Shown piece after piece: positions 1 through 8,168 of a stretch of 64,000 nucleotides of DNA. Origin of the DNA: an uncultured Bacilli bacterium. Its GTDB lineage: Bacteria; Bacillota_I; Bacilli_A; RFN20; CAG-826. Under the pieces are notes generated by a model. That model did no database searches and was not told the DNA's origin. It saw only the letters and a program-made list of their open reading frames with translations. The DNA is taken from NCBI GenBank assembly GCA_944363525.1, contig CALVUF010000001.1, forward strand, positions 52,497-116,496. Direction: 5' to 3'. Position 1 is the stretch's first letter; each line of letters opens with the position of its first letter. The translations under genes and the position numbers were made by a program.

Positions 1-429
1 AGGGTTTTGGACCATGACTTTGTTTTCGCCGCGATCATGGGTACTTATGTCCCCTATAGCCTAGTGGGGCTAGCCGAGGTTCCCGGCACTTCCTTTCCTT
101 GGGGCTATTTAGTCTTCGGGGTCGTCTGGGGTGGCTCGATCGTCGGGATCGTCCTCAATTCGGTCAATTTGAAGAAGTTCAATGCTTTGAACATTACCCT
201 CTATGTGGTCTTGGGTTCGGTGGCTGTTTTAGCTTTCTATCCCCTTTACTTAGCCATCCCCTTAGAAGGGTTATTGCTCCTTTTGTTTGGTGGGGTCGCC
301 TATTGGATTGGGGCGGTCCTTTATGGCTTAGGGGGTAAGAAGAACCTCTGGTTCCATACCGTCTTTCATTGCTTCGTTTTGATCGGGGCGATACTAATGT
401 ATTTCTCGCTTTATTTCTACGTTATTTAA
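1..429 (+). CDS. Hemolysin III / TrhA family membrane protein, 5' end cut by window edge
   Basis: This is the C-terminal ~140 residues of a polytopic membrane protein. The frame is open to base 1, so the TTG at position 7 is probably internal and not the start; the family is usually about 210-220 residues. About five hydrophobic segments are visible. The end (HTVFHCFVLIGAILMYFS) matches the conserved last helix of the hemolysin III/PAQR family, where histidines of the HxxxH type bind zinc. Family members sit in the cytoplasmic membrane; the physiological role in bacteria (membrane energetics or lipid homeostasis) is poorly defined. The assignment rests on the last helix pattern only. Confidence 0.7.
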   Translation, partial: RVLDHDFVFAAIMGTYVPYSLVGLAEVPGTSFPWGYLVFGVVWGGSIVGIVLNSVNLKKFNALNITLYVVLGSVAVLAFYPLYLAIPLEGLLLLLFGGVAYWIGAVLYGLGGKKNLWFHTVFHCFVLIGAILMYFSLYFYVI

Positions 430-487
430 GAGCCTTCGGGATTGCTGAATCGAGGGGGCCTGCTATGATTTCCCCGGAGGAACCATT

Positions 488-985
488 ATGGAAGAGATGA
501 ATCTATTGCCGGACGAGGAGATTTTGATTGAGGCTAAGTCCGTTAGCCAAATGCGGGCTGGTGGTCCGATCTTGCTGACCTTAGGGCTCCTTACCTTCGT
601 TATTGGCATTATCGTCGTTGTTGGCGACCTCTATGGATTGATTCCTTTGTCTATCGGGGCCGTATTGGCGGCTATCGGCATCTATTTCATCGCGAAAGCG
701 CCCCTGCCGACGGAAATTTACGTTACGAATCTCCGGGTATTCGGGATCGCCCTCATCAAGACCAAAGGCTTATTCAAACCCAACGTCAATAAGTGTTTCA
801 CCGTCCCCTTATCGGCCATCGTCGACATCGAAAGCGTCTATCAGAAAAACAATGCCTTTCATAACCAAGGCAAAGGCCAGGTTGCCATCACCGATAAGGG
901 CGGGACCGTCGTCGACTTCGGCTATTTAACCAACGCCGGCGAAGTCTATGATGAATTGGTGTCTTTGATTGCCAAAACTAATTAA
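488..985 (+). CDS. Two-helix membrane protein with PH-like cytoplasmic domain
   Basis: 165 residues, preceded by CGGAGGAACCATT before the ATG, a good ribosome binding site. Residues ~25-70 form two hydrophobic helices (ILLTLGLLTFVIGIIVVV; IPLSIGAVLAAIGIYFIA). The remaining part runs from TEIYVTNLRVFGIAL to the end and alternates beta strands ending in a helix (AGEVYDELVSLIAK), the layout of bacterial PH (bPH2-like) domains. No enzymatic motif is seen. The gene is followed 9 bp later by another protein of the same design, so the two are probably cotranscribed and may be diverged duplicates. Function unknown. Confidence 0.6.
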   Translation: MEEMNLLPDEEILIEAKSVSQMRAGGPILLTLGLLTFVIGIIVVVGDLYGLIPLSIGAVLAAIGIYFIAKAPLPTEIYVTNLRVFGIALIKTKGLFKPNVNKCFTVPLSAIVDIESVYQKNNAFHNQGKGQVAITDKGGTVVDFGYLTNAGEVYDELVSLIAKTN

Positions 986-994
986 AGGATTGTT

Positions 995-1456
995 ATGGGT
1001 GAATCATCAAGCGAACTCCGAGCCGATATTGTTCCTGTGCCCGATCATAGCAGCCTCATCATGATGGTTTTGGGCGCAGTCCTCCTCATCTTGGGCTTAA
1101 TCTTTTTCTTCGTCCCCTTTGACTGGGCTACCGTAATGATGATCGTCGGCTTGCTAGCGGGGGCTTTCTTGCTTTTTGTTGGCTTCGTGACCCTTTCCTT
1201 CTCTCCTAACCCTTCGGAGTTAACGATTGCCCAAGAAGGATTATCCGGCCGGGCCGATTCAATCTATAAGAAGTTCTGGTCTTATCCATCCAAACGGTTC
1301 TTTCTTCCCTATGCCGAGATTGCTGATATCCAGGTGAGTAGGAAAAGAAAAACGGCCACCTTGACCTTAATCGATAAGCGGGGCCGTCATTATGAGTTCG
1401 CTTCGGTCAACGATATCGAGGACGTGGTTTCCTCTATAGATCGATATCGAGGATGA
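995..1456 (+). CDS. Two-helix membrane protein, PH-like, paralogous in layout to its upstream neighbour
   Basis: 153 residues with the start 9 bp after the preceding stop, following AAAGGATTGTT. Two membrane helices occupy residues ~22-75 (LIMMVLGAVLLILGLIFFFV; VMMIVGLLAGAFLLFVGF). A soluble beta-rich domain follows and ends in VNDIEDVVSSIDRY, like the terminal helix of a PH fold. Its 3' end overlaps the convergent exonuclease III gene by 23 bp. The role is unknown. The shared two-helix plus PH-like layout suggests the pair act together at the membrane; this is inference. Confidence 0.55.
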   Translation: MGESSSELRADIVPVPDHSSLIMMVLGAVLLILGLIFFFVPFDWATVMMIVGLLAGAFLLFVGFVTLSFSPNPSELTIAQEGLSGRADSIYKKFWSYPSKRFFLPYAEIADIQVSRKRKTATLTLIDKRGRHYEFASVNDIEDVVSSIDRYRG

Positions 1457-2189
1457 TCGGGCAGTGGTCGGAGTAGGGGAAGTCCTTTTCCATTGAGGAA
1501 GAAAGGATATTATCCTTCAAGGAGTCGGAGACGATGAAGGCATCGATCCGCCAACCGGCATCCTTCTCTTTGGCATGGAACCGATAGCTCCACCAGGAAT
1601 AGGCGACTTTATTCGGGTAAAGGTAACGGAAGGCATCGACGAAGCCACTAGATAAGAGTTCACTCATCTTGTTCCGTTCTTCAATGGTGAAGCCAGCATT
1701 ATGCTCATTGGCTTTTGGATTTTTAATGTCGATCTCTTCGTGGGCGACGTTGAGGTCGCCGGTATAGACAAGGGGCTTTTTGGCGTTGAGCGATATTAAA
1801 TAAGCCCGGAGCTTATCCTCGTATTCCATCCGGTAATCCAGCCGCTTGAGCCCCTCTCCCGAATTGGGGACATAGGCCCCGACTAGATAATAGCCCTCGT
1901 ATTCTAAGGTGATGACCCGCCCTTCGTCGTCATATTCCCCGTTTGCCAATCCATAATGGACCGTTAAAGGCGGGTTCTTGACGTAGACGGCGGTGCCGGA
2001 GTAGCCCTTTCTAACCTTGGAATTGGTCGAATAGAGATGGTAGTTCGGGATCTCTAGGGGCCGTAAAGCCTCGCTTAGTTTGGTTTCCTGGATGAATAAG
2101 ACATCGGGATTCAAGGCGAAGGTCGGTTCGTAGAACCCCTTGCCCATGGCGGCCCTTATCCCATTGACGTTATAGCTGATGATCCGCAT
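1434..2189 (-). CDS. xth: Exodeoxyribonuclease III (ExoA/Xth family AP endonuclease)
   Basis: 251 residues, full family length. It degrades one strand of duplex DNA from 3' ends and cleaves abasic sites in base excision repair, in the cytoplasm. All signature motifs are present in order: SYNVNGIRAA near the N-terminus, IQETK (metal-binding Glu), YVPNSG, GDLNVAHEEID (catalytic Asp/Asn), GWRIDAF, and the terminal SDHCPI with the catalytic Asp-His. The start overlaps the upstream membrane gene by 20 bp, so translation is probably coupled. Convergent overlap with the PH-like gene. Confidence 0.93.
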   Translation of the reverse strand: MRIISYNVNGIRAAMGKGFYEPTFALNPDVLFIQETKLSEALRPLEIPNYHLYSTNSKVRKGYSGTAVYVKNPPLTVHYGLANGEYDDEGRVITLEYEGYYLVGAYVPNSGEGLKRLDYRMEYEDKLRAYLISLNAKKPLVYTGDLNVAHEEIDIKNPKANEHNAGFTIEERNKMSELLSSGFVDAFRYLYPNKVAYSWWSYRFHAKEKDAGWRIDAFIVSDSLKDNILSSSMEKDFPYSDHCPIILDIDL

Positions 2190-2958
2190 CGTGATTATGC
2201 CTTCTTTCGATTTCTTGTCGGTTTTGCTCGCTAAAGAAGAGGAAGTCGAGCATCTTGACCTTCCGTCCCAATAGCACCGGCCCTTTGATCAATAAATAGC
2301 CTTTCCCTTTCCTTATCTTCCCCAAGGCCTTATAGGGGATATAGACGGTCAGGTTCTGGCCCATCGTCGCCCCTTCCTTCAAGGAAGCGAAATCGGCTTG
2401 GAGATAGTCATTCGCATAGGAATAAAGGACCGTCTGCCGCTTATAGACATAGGGCTGGGAGAAAAGGAGGAAGAAGAACATGGCGAGGCAGAGGGCGGCG
2501 CAGACGAAAAGGCAGGCCGAAAGCAAAATATCCTCATTGGTAAGCAAGGGGATGCAGGCGAAGAAGGCTAAGGTTAGGGCCGCTAAAAAGAACCCAGAAT
2601 AGACCAGCTTATTGGCCCGGCATAAAGGAATGAATAGCCCCCAATAGGAGGGGAGGTTGTCTTGATAGGCCGCCTCGATCTTCTCCTCCTTCATCCCTTT
2701 CGCTAAATCCAGGAGGTTATCCTGTACCAAAAGGGCTTGCCGGAGCTTCCGGAAGTGATTGGTCGGGAAGAGCAAGACGATGAGGGCGAAGATAAGGGCC
2801 ATGAAAGCGGCGAAGAACTTCTGCTCATCGACGATGGCTAATTCGATGTCATTGACCCCGAAATAAAGATAGGCGATGCCGGTGCCGATTAAGCCTAAGA
2901 GGATGGCGAGCTCAGTGAAGAGGAAGAGGAAGAAATTGACGTTGGCTTTGGTTTTCAT
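2170..2958 (-). CDS. Hypothetical four-helix membrane protein
   Basis: 262 residues. Hydrophobic segments lie at about residues 8-32, 46-66, 117-140 and 143-166, and a soluble C-terminal region of ~95 residues follows, rich in beta-type alternation and containing several Lys/Gly-rich turns (GKIRKGKGYLLIKGPVL). I do not recognise the family. It starts directly at the stop of the ECF transporter gene upstream (2959) and overlaps xth downstream, so the three form one minus-strand operon. No catalytic motif is visible. Confidence 0.6.
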   Translation of the reverse strand: MKTKANVNFFLFLFTELAILLGLIGTGIAYLYFGVNDIELAIVDEQKFFAAFMALIFALIVLLFPTNHFRKLRQALLVQDNLLDLAKGMKEEKIEAAYQDNLPSYWGLFIPLCRANKLVYSGFFLAALTLAFFACIPLLTNEDILLSACLFVCAALCLAMFFFLLFSQPYVYKRQTVLYSYANDYLQADFASLKEGATMGQNLTVYIPYKALGKIRKGKGYLLIKGPVLLGRKVKMLDFLFFSEQNRQEIERRHNHDADHQL

Positions 2959-3531
2959 TTATTGATCCCCCAATAAACCCCTTAGGGCTTTGATGACCGG
3001 CTTGGATAAGAAGGCCGCGATGATCGCGGTGGCGATGCTGGCCACCCCCCTTAGCACCGTCTCCACCAAAACAAAGGCGTAGGGATAGCCGATGATCAAG
3101 GCGTCTAAGTAGATGGCGAGGGTATTGGCCATGGTGACCAATAAGGCGGCGAGGATGGCGAAGAGGATGAAAAGGGGCAACCGGTCCTCTAGTCGTTTCT
3201 CTCTCTTCCCGAAGAAATAGGCGACTAACCCGAGGAACAACGGGCGGATCGCCGGCCCGACCATCCAGATGATGGTGGTGGGCCCTGGGCCATAGAGGGC
3301 GCATTGGATGACGAATTCGCCGAGCAAGCAGATGATCGTCGCCTCGATCGGGCCGAAGAGGAGAGCGCTGACGATGAGGGGGATGGAAGCGAGGGAGAAA
3401 GAGAAATTGCCAAAGCGGATGCTTAAAAACGATAGGGCGATGTAGATGGCGATTAAAAAAGCCAAGGCGGACATCCGCTTCAAGGCATTGCCCTTGCCAA
3501 GGGGCAGGAAGACCGATCGTTTCTTCTCCAT
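2959..3531 (-). CDS. ECF transporter S component (substrate-binding subunit), folate-family-like
   Basis: 190 residues with about six hydrophobic segments. Residues 20-70 (ALAFLIAIYIALSFLSIRFG then SLASIPLIVSALLFGPIEA) match the start of ECF S components, particularly the folate/vitamin group, where helix 1 and the LxFGP loop are conserved. Such proteins bind a vitamin in the membrane and dock with the shared EcfA/EcfA'/EcfT module, which is not encoded here, so this is a group II type (solitary S gene). Substrate is uncertain. The start has GGAGGAAAGA just upstream, and a palindrome lies 22 bp before it. Confidence 0.7.
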   Translation of the reverse strand: MEKKRSVFLPLGKGNALKRMSALAFLIAIYIALSFLSIRFGNFSFSLASIPLIVSALLFGPIEATIICLLGEFVIQCALYGPGPTTIIWMVGPAIRPLFLGLVAYFFGKREKRLEDRLPLFILFAILAALLVTMANTLAIYLDALIIGYPYAFVLVETVLRGVASIATAIIAAFLSKPVIKALRGLLGDQ

Positions 3532-3553
3532 TCTTTCCTCCGGGTCGGCATTC

Positions 3554-3569
3554 TACCCTTAATAGGGTA
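3554..3569. promoter_or_regulatory. Palindrome upstream of the ECF S gene
   Basis: TACCCT-TAAT-AGGGTA is a perfect 6-bp inverted repeat with a 4-base centre, lying between the divergent ECF S gene (start 3531) and the DUF3990 cassette (start 3659). It could be an operator for either gene; no regulator is identified. Confidence 0.4.
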
Positions 3570-3658
3570 AACAGGCAATGGAATGGCATTCTCTAGCCTT
3601 CGATTCGGTTAATGAAAACGAACTTAATTATGTTAAAATCCCTTATCGGCAGGTTACC

Positions 3659-4131
3659 ATGCGTTTATATGGCGGCAGTGATCGGACGATCATGATCCCG
3701 ACTCTGGATAACAATACCCCGACCCTCGACTTCGGCTTGGGTTTTTATTTGGCGACAACCTTGAGCAAGCCCAAGCCTTCGCCAAGAAAGTCGCTTTCCG
3801 TCGTGGGGGTATCCCGACCGTTAATGTCTATGAATTCGTCCATCCCGGATTGAAGACGCTTCGATTCTTTGATCCTGATGAAAGCTGGCTTGATTTCGTC
3901 CTCGCCAATCGCGCGGGGGAGAAAAGAAAAGGAGATTGCGATTTGATCATCGGCCCGGTGGCGAATGATAACGTTTATGAAACCGTCGCCCTTTATATTC
4001 AGGGCATCATCAATAAGCCTGAGGCTCTTTCGCGTTTGAAAACTTACAAACTATTCGACCAATACGTCTTCGCTTCGGAAAAGGGGCTGAAGGCTTTGCG
4101 CTTCCTCAAGACGATGGAGGAGAAAGAATGA
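3659..4131 (+). pseudogene. DUF3990 protein (ADP-ribosyltransferase-like), broken by one-base frameshift
   Basis: The first part reads MRLYGGSD... to TLDFGLGFYLATTL in one frame; the rest, from EQAQAFAKKVAFRR through VNVYEFVHPGLKTLRFFD and LIIGPVANDNVYETVAL to LFDQYVFASEKGLKAL, continues in the -1 frame. Joined near base 3763, the pieces give ~158 residues with every landmark of DUF3990, a family whose fold resembles ADP-ribosyltransferases and which usually sits beside DUF3791. A missing G (TTGGAG to TTGAG) would explain the shift. The start at 3659 is chosen because the family begins with MxLYHGS. It is the first gene of a three-gene set with ATGA overlaps. As sequenced it cannot make the full protein. 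Confidence 0.75.
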
Positions 4132-4373
4132 GCAGCGACTGTTTCGCCACCTTGTTGGCCGTTTGCCTAGTTAAGCCAGTCATCAAACTGATCGTCGAAA
4201 AGGAAGGGGTTGACCTAATGACGGCGATCAAGGGCTTTTATGAATTGCTGACCTATCATTACTTATCGATCCCCGAATCCGGGGTCTGGCATTATAGCCC
4301 TTTGACTCTTTATGACGTCTATCGGCGAGAAGGGGAAAGCGGACTCATCGACTTCCCCGAGGAGGCGGCATGA
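4128..4373 (+). CDS. Small hypothetical protein between DUF3990 and DUF3791
   Basis: 81 residues. The start overlaps the DUF3990 stop as ATGA, and its own stop overlaps the next start in the same way, so translation is coupled. A hydrophobic N-terminal stretch (ATLLAVCLVKPVIKLI) is followed by VDLMTAIKGFYELLTYHYLS and the C-terminal SPLTLYDVYRREGE. This looks like the small helical companions found with DUF3990 loci and may be an antitoxin or partner, but I do not recognise a named family with certainty. Confidence 0.6.
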   Translation: MSSDCFATLLAVCLVKPVIKLIVEKEGVDLMTAIKGFYELLTYHYLSIPESGVWHYSPLTLYDVYRREGESGLIDFPEEAA

Positions 4374-4567
4374 CTCCGGCGGCCGAATTCCTGATCTATG
4401 TGCTGGAGGTCTATCGGCACTATAAAGGCCTATCTGAGCCGGGAGTCGTCATTTTATTTGATCGCCATGGGGTTTTCGATTATGTCTTAGAGGCCTATCC
4501 AGCCCTTCAGGTTGAAGGGGATCAAGCCATCATCGAGGGCATCGATGGGTTTATAGCCGAGCATTAG
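4370..4567 (+). CDS. DUF3791 small protein
   Basis: 65 residues, starting inside the preceding stop (ATGA). The pattern AAEFLIYVLEVYRHYKGLS followed by VVILFDRHGVFDYVLEAYPAL and the ending IIEGIDGFI matches DUF3791, a short helical family that recurs beside DUF3990. The pairing of a toxin-like ADP-ribosyltransferase fold with small partner proteins suggests a toxin-antitoxin-like cassette; that function is inference and not shown by the sequence. Confidence 0.7.
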   Translation: MTPAAEFLIYVLEVYRHYKGLSEPGVVILFDRHGVFDYVLEAYPALQVEGDQAIIEGIDGFIAEH

Positions 4568-4741
4568 GCGGTAAAGCCAACCTTGATAGTGCAACCAATG
4601 GTTATGATTCTTGCTGCTTCCAGTGGTAATTTGTCCTTGCCAGGGGAATAAGGAGCTGAAAACGATTTGAGCTTCCCAATGGGTCTATTAAATTGAACGT
4701 ATTCATTGTATAATAATTTTAGTTAGAAAGAGGCCCTCAGC

Positions 4742-6118
4742 ATGAAATTTATTGAATCGGAAACCACAGAACTCAAAAGGACCCTTAACAAAGACTTCGC
4801 GAAGGAAGTGGTGGCCTTCCTTAATACCAGAGATGGGGTTATTTACATTGGCGTAGATGACAACGGCAAAGTGTTGGGCGTTACCAACACCGACAAAACG
4901 ATGCGGGAAGTTAGGGATATTATTCGCGATCAGATCCTCCCCTCTACCGAAGGCTTATGCGAAATCGGTTCCTTGCTGGAAGGCGATAAAATGGTTGTTT
5001 CCGTTAAAGTATCAAAGGGAACAAAGCTCTATTACATTAAGAAAGAAGGGCGAAGCGCGACGGGCTGTTTTTATCGAGATGGCACCTCTTCGACCCCTAT
5101 GAGCGAAGAGGAGATTGAGCGAAAATGGAAATATTCTGTGGCGAATGAAGACTTGCTAAAAGAAACGCCGGCTTCTTATAGTCCTTTGACTTTCAAGCAG
5201 CTTAAAATTTTCTACGATGAAGCTGGAATGACGCTTAACGACGACACCTTTGCGTCTAATCTCGGCCTATTGACCCTAAACGGAACTTTCAACAAAATTG
5301 CTGAGTTGTTGTCTGACAAAAATCACATTGGTTTTATTTACGCTCGATACAACGGAAAAGACAAGTCATCGTTCTCGGAGACAGTAGACTTTGGAAACCA
5401 ATGCGTCCTTACCGCCGTCGAAAAACTGATGTATAGGCTCGAGGCGGAGAACAGGGGCGTCACCGAGATATCGTTGACCACTAGAAGAACCAAAAACTTG
5501 GTTGATATCGATTGCTTAAGAGAGGCGGTTTATAACGCCCTTGCACATAATGATTGGCTAAATGGCGGCGTTCCGTCGGTTTATGTCTTTAATGACAGAA
5601 TAGAAATCATTTCTTATGGCGGCCTTCCTTTTGGACAAACCGAAGAAAACTTTTTCAAAGGCATCAGCAAGCCGCGAAGCGAAGGCTTCATGAGAATCTT
5701 AAGGGACTTAGATTTTGCCGAGAGGACTGGGCATGGCATACCTCAAATCATCGGCAAATACGGCAAGAAAGTCTTCAATATTACCGATAGTTTTATATTG
5801 GTAACCCTGCCTTTTGATTCTGATGTCGTTTCCAAGTTAGGCAAAAATGAGCACCTAGATGAGCACCTAAATGAGCACCTAAATGAGCACCTAGATGAGC
5901 ACCTAGGCGAACAACCGAAAGTGAAAACCTCCGACAGGGAGAATTTGGTAATCAAAATGATACGTGATAATCCATATGTCACTTATGACGACGTTTCGTC
6001 CAAATTAGGTGTGTCGATCGCCACGGTTCGGCGGATATTTTCCGCATTGAAGAAAAAAGGGATAATTGTCGGCTCTAGAGAAAACAAATATGCTAAATGG
6101 ATGCTGAAAGATCGATGA
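4742..6118 (+). CDS. AlbA_2 (Schlafen-like) domain ATP-binding regulator, COG2865 family
   Basis: 458 residues. Residues ~1-125 form the AlbA_2/Schlafen-like divergent AAA domain (ETTELKRTL; EVVAFLNTRDGVIYIGVDD; GCFYRDGTSSTPMS). Residues ~255-350 carry a GHKL-ATPase-like domain (LREAVYNALAHNDW; IEIISYGGLPFG; RTGHGIPQII). Then come five tetrapeptide repeats (EHLD/EHLN) and a C-terminal winged helix (YVTYDDVSSKLGVSIATVRRI). Family members are presumed transcriptional regulators; the target is unknown. An RBS-like AGAAAGAGG precedes the ATG. The gene is more AT-rich than the 5' flank and lies in an accessory island. Confidence 0.8.
   Translation: MKFIESETTELKRTLNKDFAKEVVAFLNTRDGVIYIGVDDNGKVLGVTNTDKTMREVRDIIRDQILPSTEGLCEIGSLLEGDKMVVSVKVSKGTKLYYIKKEGRSATGCFYRDGTSSTPMSEEEIERKWKYSVANEDLLKETPASYSPLTFKQLKIFYDEAGMTLNDDTFASNLGLLTLNGTFNKIAELLSDKNHIGFIYARYNGKDKSSFSETVDFGNQCVLTAVEKLMYRLEAENRGVTEISLTTRRTKNLVDIDCLREAVYNALAHNDWLNGGVPSVYVFNDRIEIISYGGLPFGQTEENFFKGISKPRSEGFMRILRDLDFAERTGHGIPQIIGKYGKKVFNITDSFILVTLPFDSDVVSKLGKNEHLDEHLNEHLNEHLDEHLGEQPKVKTSDRENLVIKMIRDNPYVTYDDVSSKLGVSIATVRRIFSALKKKGIIVGSRENKYAKWMLKDR
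5847..5906 (+). repeat. Five 12-bp tandem repeats coding for EHL(D/N) tetrapeptides
   Basis: Five near-identical 12-bp units (AATGAGCACCTA / GATGAGCACCTA) lie in frame in the linker between the ATPase-like domain and the winged helix. Because the unit is a multiple of three, copy number can vary by slippage without frameshift, changing the length of the linker. Confidence 0.85.
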
Positions 6119-6508
6119 TTATCCAAAAAAGCAAACGTTTTGGCCTTTATTCGTGATGGATAATAGCAAGCAAAATCGAATGAAAGTTCGATTTGGTCAT
6201 TTATGACGGGAGTGAAGTCATACAAGACTGGGGGCCCTTTCGCGAACGGCCTCCTTATTGGCTCCGCCAATCCATGGCGTTTTCTAGCATGGCTTCACCT
6301 TTGTCAATATAGAGGGCGCGAACAGGTTCTGGAGGCCACGGAGCCTACAATCCGGACATTATTCGCTTCTCCAGAATGGGATAATGCCCTGCGGAGTTTT
6401 GCTCGCTTTTGATTATGCCGTCTATGGTCGCTTTATAGATTCTTCACGAGGCGCTGGCACGATAAACGGCACAATAACCGGAATTGCCGACTCGCACGGA
6501 CCGCCGGT
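6119..6508. other. Gene-free stretch, probable decayed coding DNA
   Basis: About 390 bases after the AlbA_2 gene without a convincing reading frame. The 70-codon frame at 6203-6412 has no recognisable domain, no clear ribosome binding site and a composition unlike the neighbours. Because the stretch leads directly into the 12-bp repeat tail of another COG2865 protein, it is most simply a degraded copy of such a gene; this is inference. Confidence 0.4.
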
Positions 6509-6640
6509 GACACTGTAAATGAATCTGTAAATGACACTGTAAGCGGGAATGACACCGTAAATGAATCTGTAAATGAGTCTGTAAATTTTCATAGGTACTT
6601 CACAGACACTTCACAGACCCCGGCGATTCCAAAACCTTAA
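6509..6640 (+). pseudogene. Tail of a decayed COG2865 protein with 12-bp repeats
   Basis: An open 44-codon segment reads DTVNESVNDTVSG then NDTVNESVNESVN and ends TPAIPKP-stop. Repeating VN(D/E)(T/S) tetrapeptides are typical of the variable linker that joins the ATPase-like part to the winged helix in COG2865 proteins. There is no start codon, upstream domain or winged helix, so only the linker survives. Confidence 0.55.
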
Positions 6641-6653
6641 CGCCGCCCAACAA

Positions 6654-6682
6654 CAAAACCCCGAAGGCTTTAACCCTCGGGG
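6654..6682 (-). terminator. Rho-independent terminator of the hipBST operon
   Basis: On the minus strand a CCCCGA...TCGGGG stem is followed by a TTTTG tract, 9 bp beyond the hipT stop. Confidence 0.8.
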
Positions 6683-6690
6683 TCATTGGC

Positions 6691-7587
6691 TTAGTTCTTG
6701 GATAGGATCGTGGCCCGTTCCTTGATCAAGCGTTTAATCTTGTCTTTGTCTTCTTCCGATAACAAGGAATCATCGATCGCTTGGTCGAATTGCTTCTCTT
6801 GGCCCAATAAGCGATTCAGCAACCGGGGCAAGACCACCGGGGTCAAGCCCAGGCGGGCGGCGAATTGCTCGAAGTCAGTTAATCGCAAATCGTCTTTCTT
6901 ACCATTGAGGGTCAAGGCCAATTGATGGGGGTAACCGGAGATGACGGAGCTGCTCAATCCATAGGCCGGGGCTAATCGGTAAGCGGTCTTGGCCTCGATG
7001 AGGGCCAGCTTCTTTAAGTGGAGGTCATTGTCCCCGGTTAAGAAGGCGAATAGGAGGCGGGATAGGTACTCGGCCTTGTCTAAGCCCGGATAAGCCGAAT
7101 ATTGCTGGAGGACGGCCTTGCCATCCTCGTAGCTCCCTTCCCGCTTGGCCGCTTCTCCCCGTCCGAGCAACGCGGCGAAATCCTCAAACCCCAACTTATC
7201 ACGTTTCACCTCATCGAGCCGGCGGAGCAATAAGCCCAACCCGTCGTTGGTTTGGAAGAAGCCGAATAAGGGGACCTTGATGCCGGATAGGCTAGCCAAG
7301 GTCAAAAGGAGATGCTCCATGGGGATCCGCTTCGGATCGTTTTTATCGGGATAGATGACGAGGTAATTGGGGTAAGGCCGGTTCCGCCCCAAGGGCAAGG
7401 TGACGATCCTTTCCTCCCCAGGGATGGCTTTGCCGTTCCTCGCATCATTGGATAAGGCGTCGGAATAGGTTAACTCGGCTGTGTCTTTGAGCCGAAGATC
7501 GGCGAAATGGGCCCTAAGGCAATCGCTATGGTAGGGCAAAATATCGTCATTAAGATCCTGCTGGCAATAAAGGCAACGCTTAATCAT
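6691..7587 (-). CDS. hipT: HipT-like Ser/Thr kinase-fold toxin of a HipBST system (active site altered)
   Basis: 298 residues, the size of HipT (HipA core kinase without the N-subdomain 1). The order CLYCQ..., MEHLLLTLASLSGIKVP, LLRRLDE, LTGDNDLHLKKL and LAPAYGLSSS follows the HipA C-terminal kinase fold. In HipT-type toxins the kinase phosphorylates a target such as a tRNA synthetase and is held in check by HipS. Here three canonical positions differ: the ATP lysine of ILKP reads VIYP, the KN after the catalytic GNxDxH loop reads KK, and the metal aspartate of AYDL reads AYGL. The catalytic-loop Asp is kept. Overlaps hipS by 8 bp. It may be a weak or dead kinase. Confidence 0.85.
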   Translation of the reverse strand: MIKRCLYCQQDLNDDILPYHSDCLRAHFADLRLKDTAELTYSDALSNDARNGKAIPGEERIVTLPLGRNRPYPNYLVIYPDKNDPKRIPMEHLLLTLASLSGIKVPLFGFFQTNDGLGLLLRRLDEVKRDKLGFEDFAALLGRGEAAKREGSYEDGKAVLQQYSAYPGLDKAEYLSRLLFAFLTGDNDLHLKKLALIEAKTAYRLAPAYGLSSSVISGYPHQLALTLNGKKDDLRLTDFEQFAARLGLTPVVLPRLLNRLLGQEKQFDQAIDDSLLSEEDKDKIKRLIKERATILSKN

Positions 7588-7915
7588 TGTCGTAGACCTC
7601 GATATCGCCGAAGCAGTTATGGGCTAAGGATAACAAGCACCCAAACCGGTCATCGGGATCTAACCCCATGGAATGGCAGGCCAAGCCGAGGTTATTCCCC
7701 TCGGGCAATAGGTTGTCAAAGCAAGGGAATAGATAAGAAGAGGAATAGGGTTCCCCGGTTTTCGGCAAGCTCAGCGACACCGGCGGGTTCTTCTTATCGG
7801 CAAGGTACCCTTGGTCATATTCAAAAACATAGGCCGACCCGGTTTCACGGAGGTAGCCGCAGAACCGCCCCTTCTTATACACCAGGCCGGTCCGGCTAGC
7901 GCTTTCCATCCCCAT
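7580..7915 (-). CDS. hipS: HipS-like antitoxin (HipA N-subdomain 1 as a separate protein)
   Basis: 111 residues matching the HipA N-terminal subdomain: GLVYKKGRFCGYLRETGSAYVFEYD, then PVSLSLPKTGEPYSSS, LFPCFDNLLPEGNNLG, and FGCLLSLAHNCFGDIEVY. In HipBST systems this domain is split off and acts as the antitoxin that neutralises HipT. It sits between hipB and hipT with overlaps on both sides (20 bp and 8 bp), which implies tight translational coupling. The order hipB-hipS-hipT is diagnostic for the tripartite arrangement. Confidence 0.87.
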   Translation of the reverse strand: MGMESASRTGLVYKKGRFCGYLRETGSAYVFEYDQGYLADKKNPPVSLSLPKTGEPYSSSYLFPCFDNLLPEGNNLGLACHSMGLDPDDRFGCLLSLAHNCFGDIEVYDND

Positions 7916-8114
7916 CCTCCTCTTCCGGGACCAAGCGGGCCCCGAACATCTTCAAGGCCTGATTGACCTTATCGAGCCGGACGGTCTGCTTCCCCCGTTC
8001 GAGCTCCTGGACGAAGCGAAAGCCGAGGCCGGAAAGGAAAGCGAATTCCTTCTGGCTGTAGCCGGCTTCCTTCCGCTTCCTCCGTATGTACTCGCCGATC
8101 AGGTTGTCGTCCAT
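7896..8114 (-). CDS. hipB: HipB-like XRE-family DNA-binding protein
   Basis: 72 residues with a classic Xre/Cro helix-turn-helix: IGEYIRRKRKEAGYSQKEFA, LSGLGFRFVQELERGKQTVR, LDKVNQALKMFGARLVPEE. First gene of the hipBST operon; it should repress its own promoter by binding the two palindromes at 8169-8222 and help HipS neutralise HipT. The acidic tail (EEEDGDGKR) overlaps the hipS start. Confidence 0.9.
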   Translation of the reverse strand: MDDNLIGEYIRRKRKEAGYSQKEFAFLSGLGFRFVQELERGKQTVRLDKVNQALKMFGARLVPEEEDGDGKR

Positions 8115-8168
8115 AGGGGATAGTCTATACCCAAGAATGAATAAATTAATTAGTAAGTTAAATATAAT

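Noticed and set aside
2912..3589. 225-codon minus-strand frame
   Set aside because: It overlaps the ECF S gene in another frame and is very rich in His, Arg and Pro, as expected of a shadow frame.
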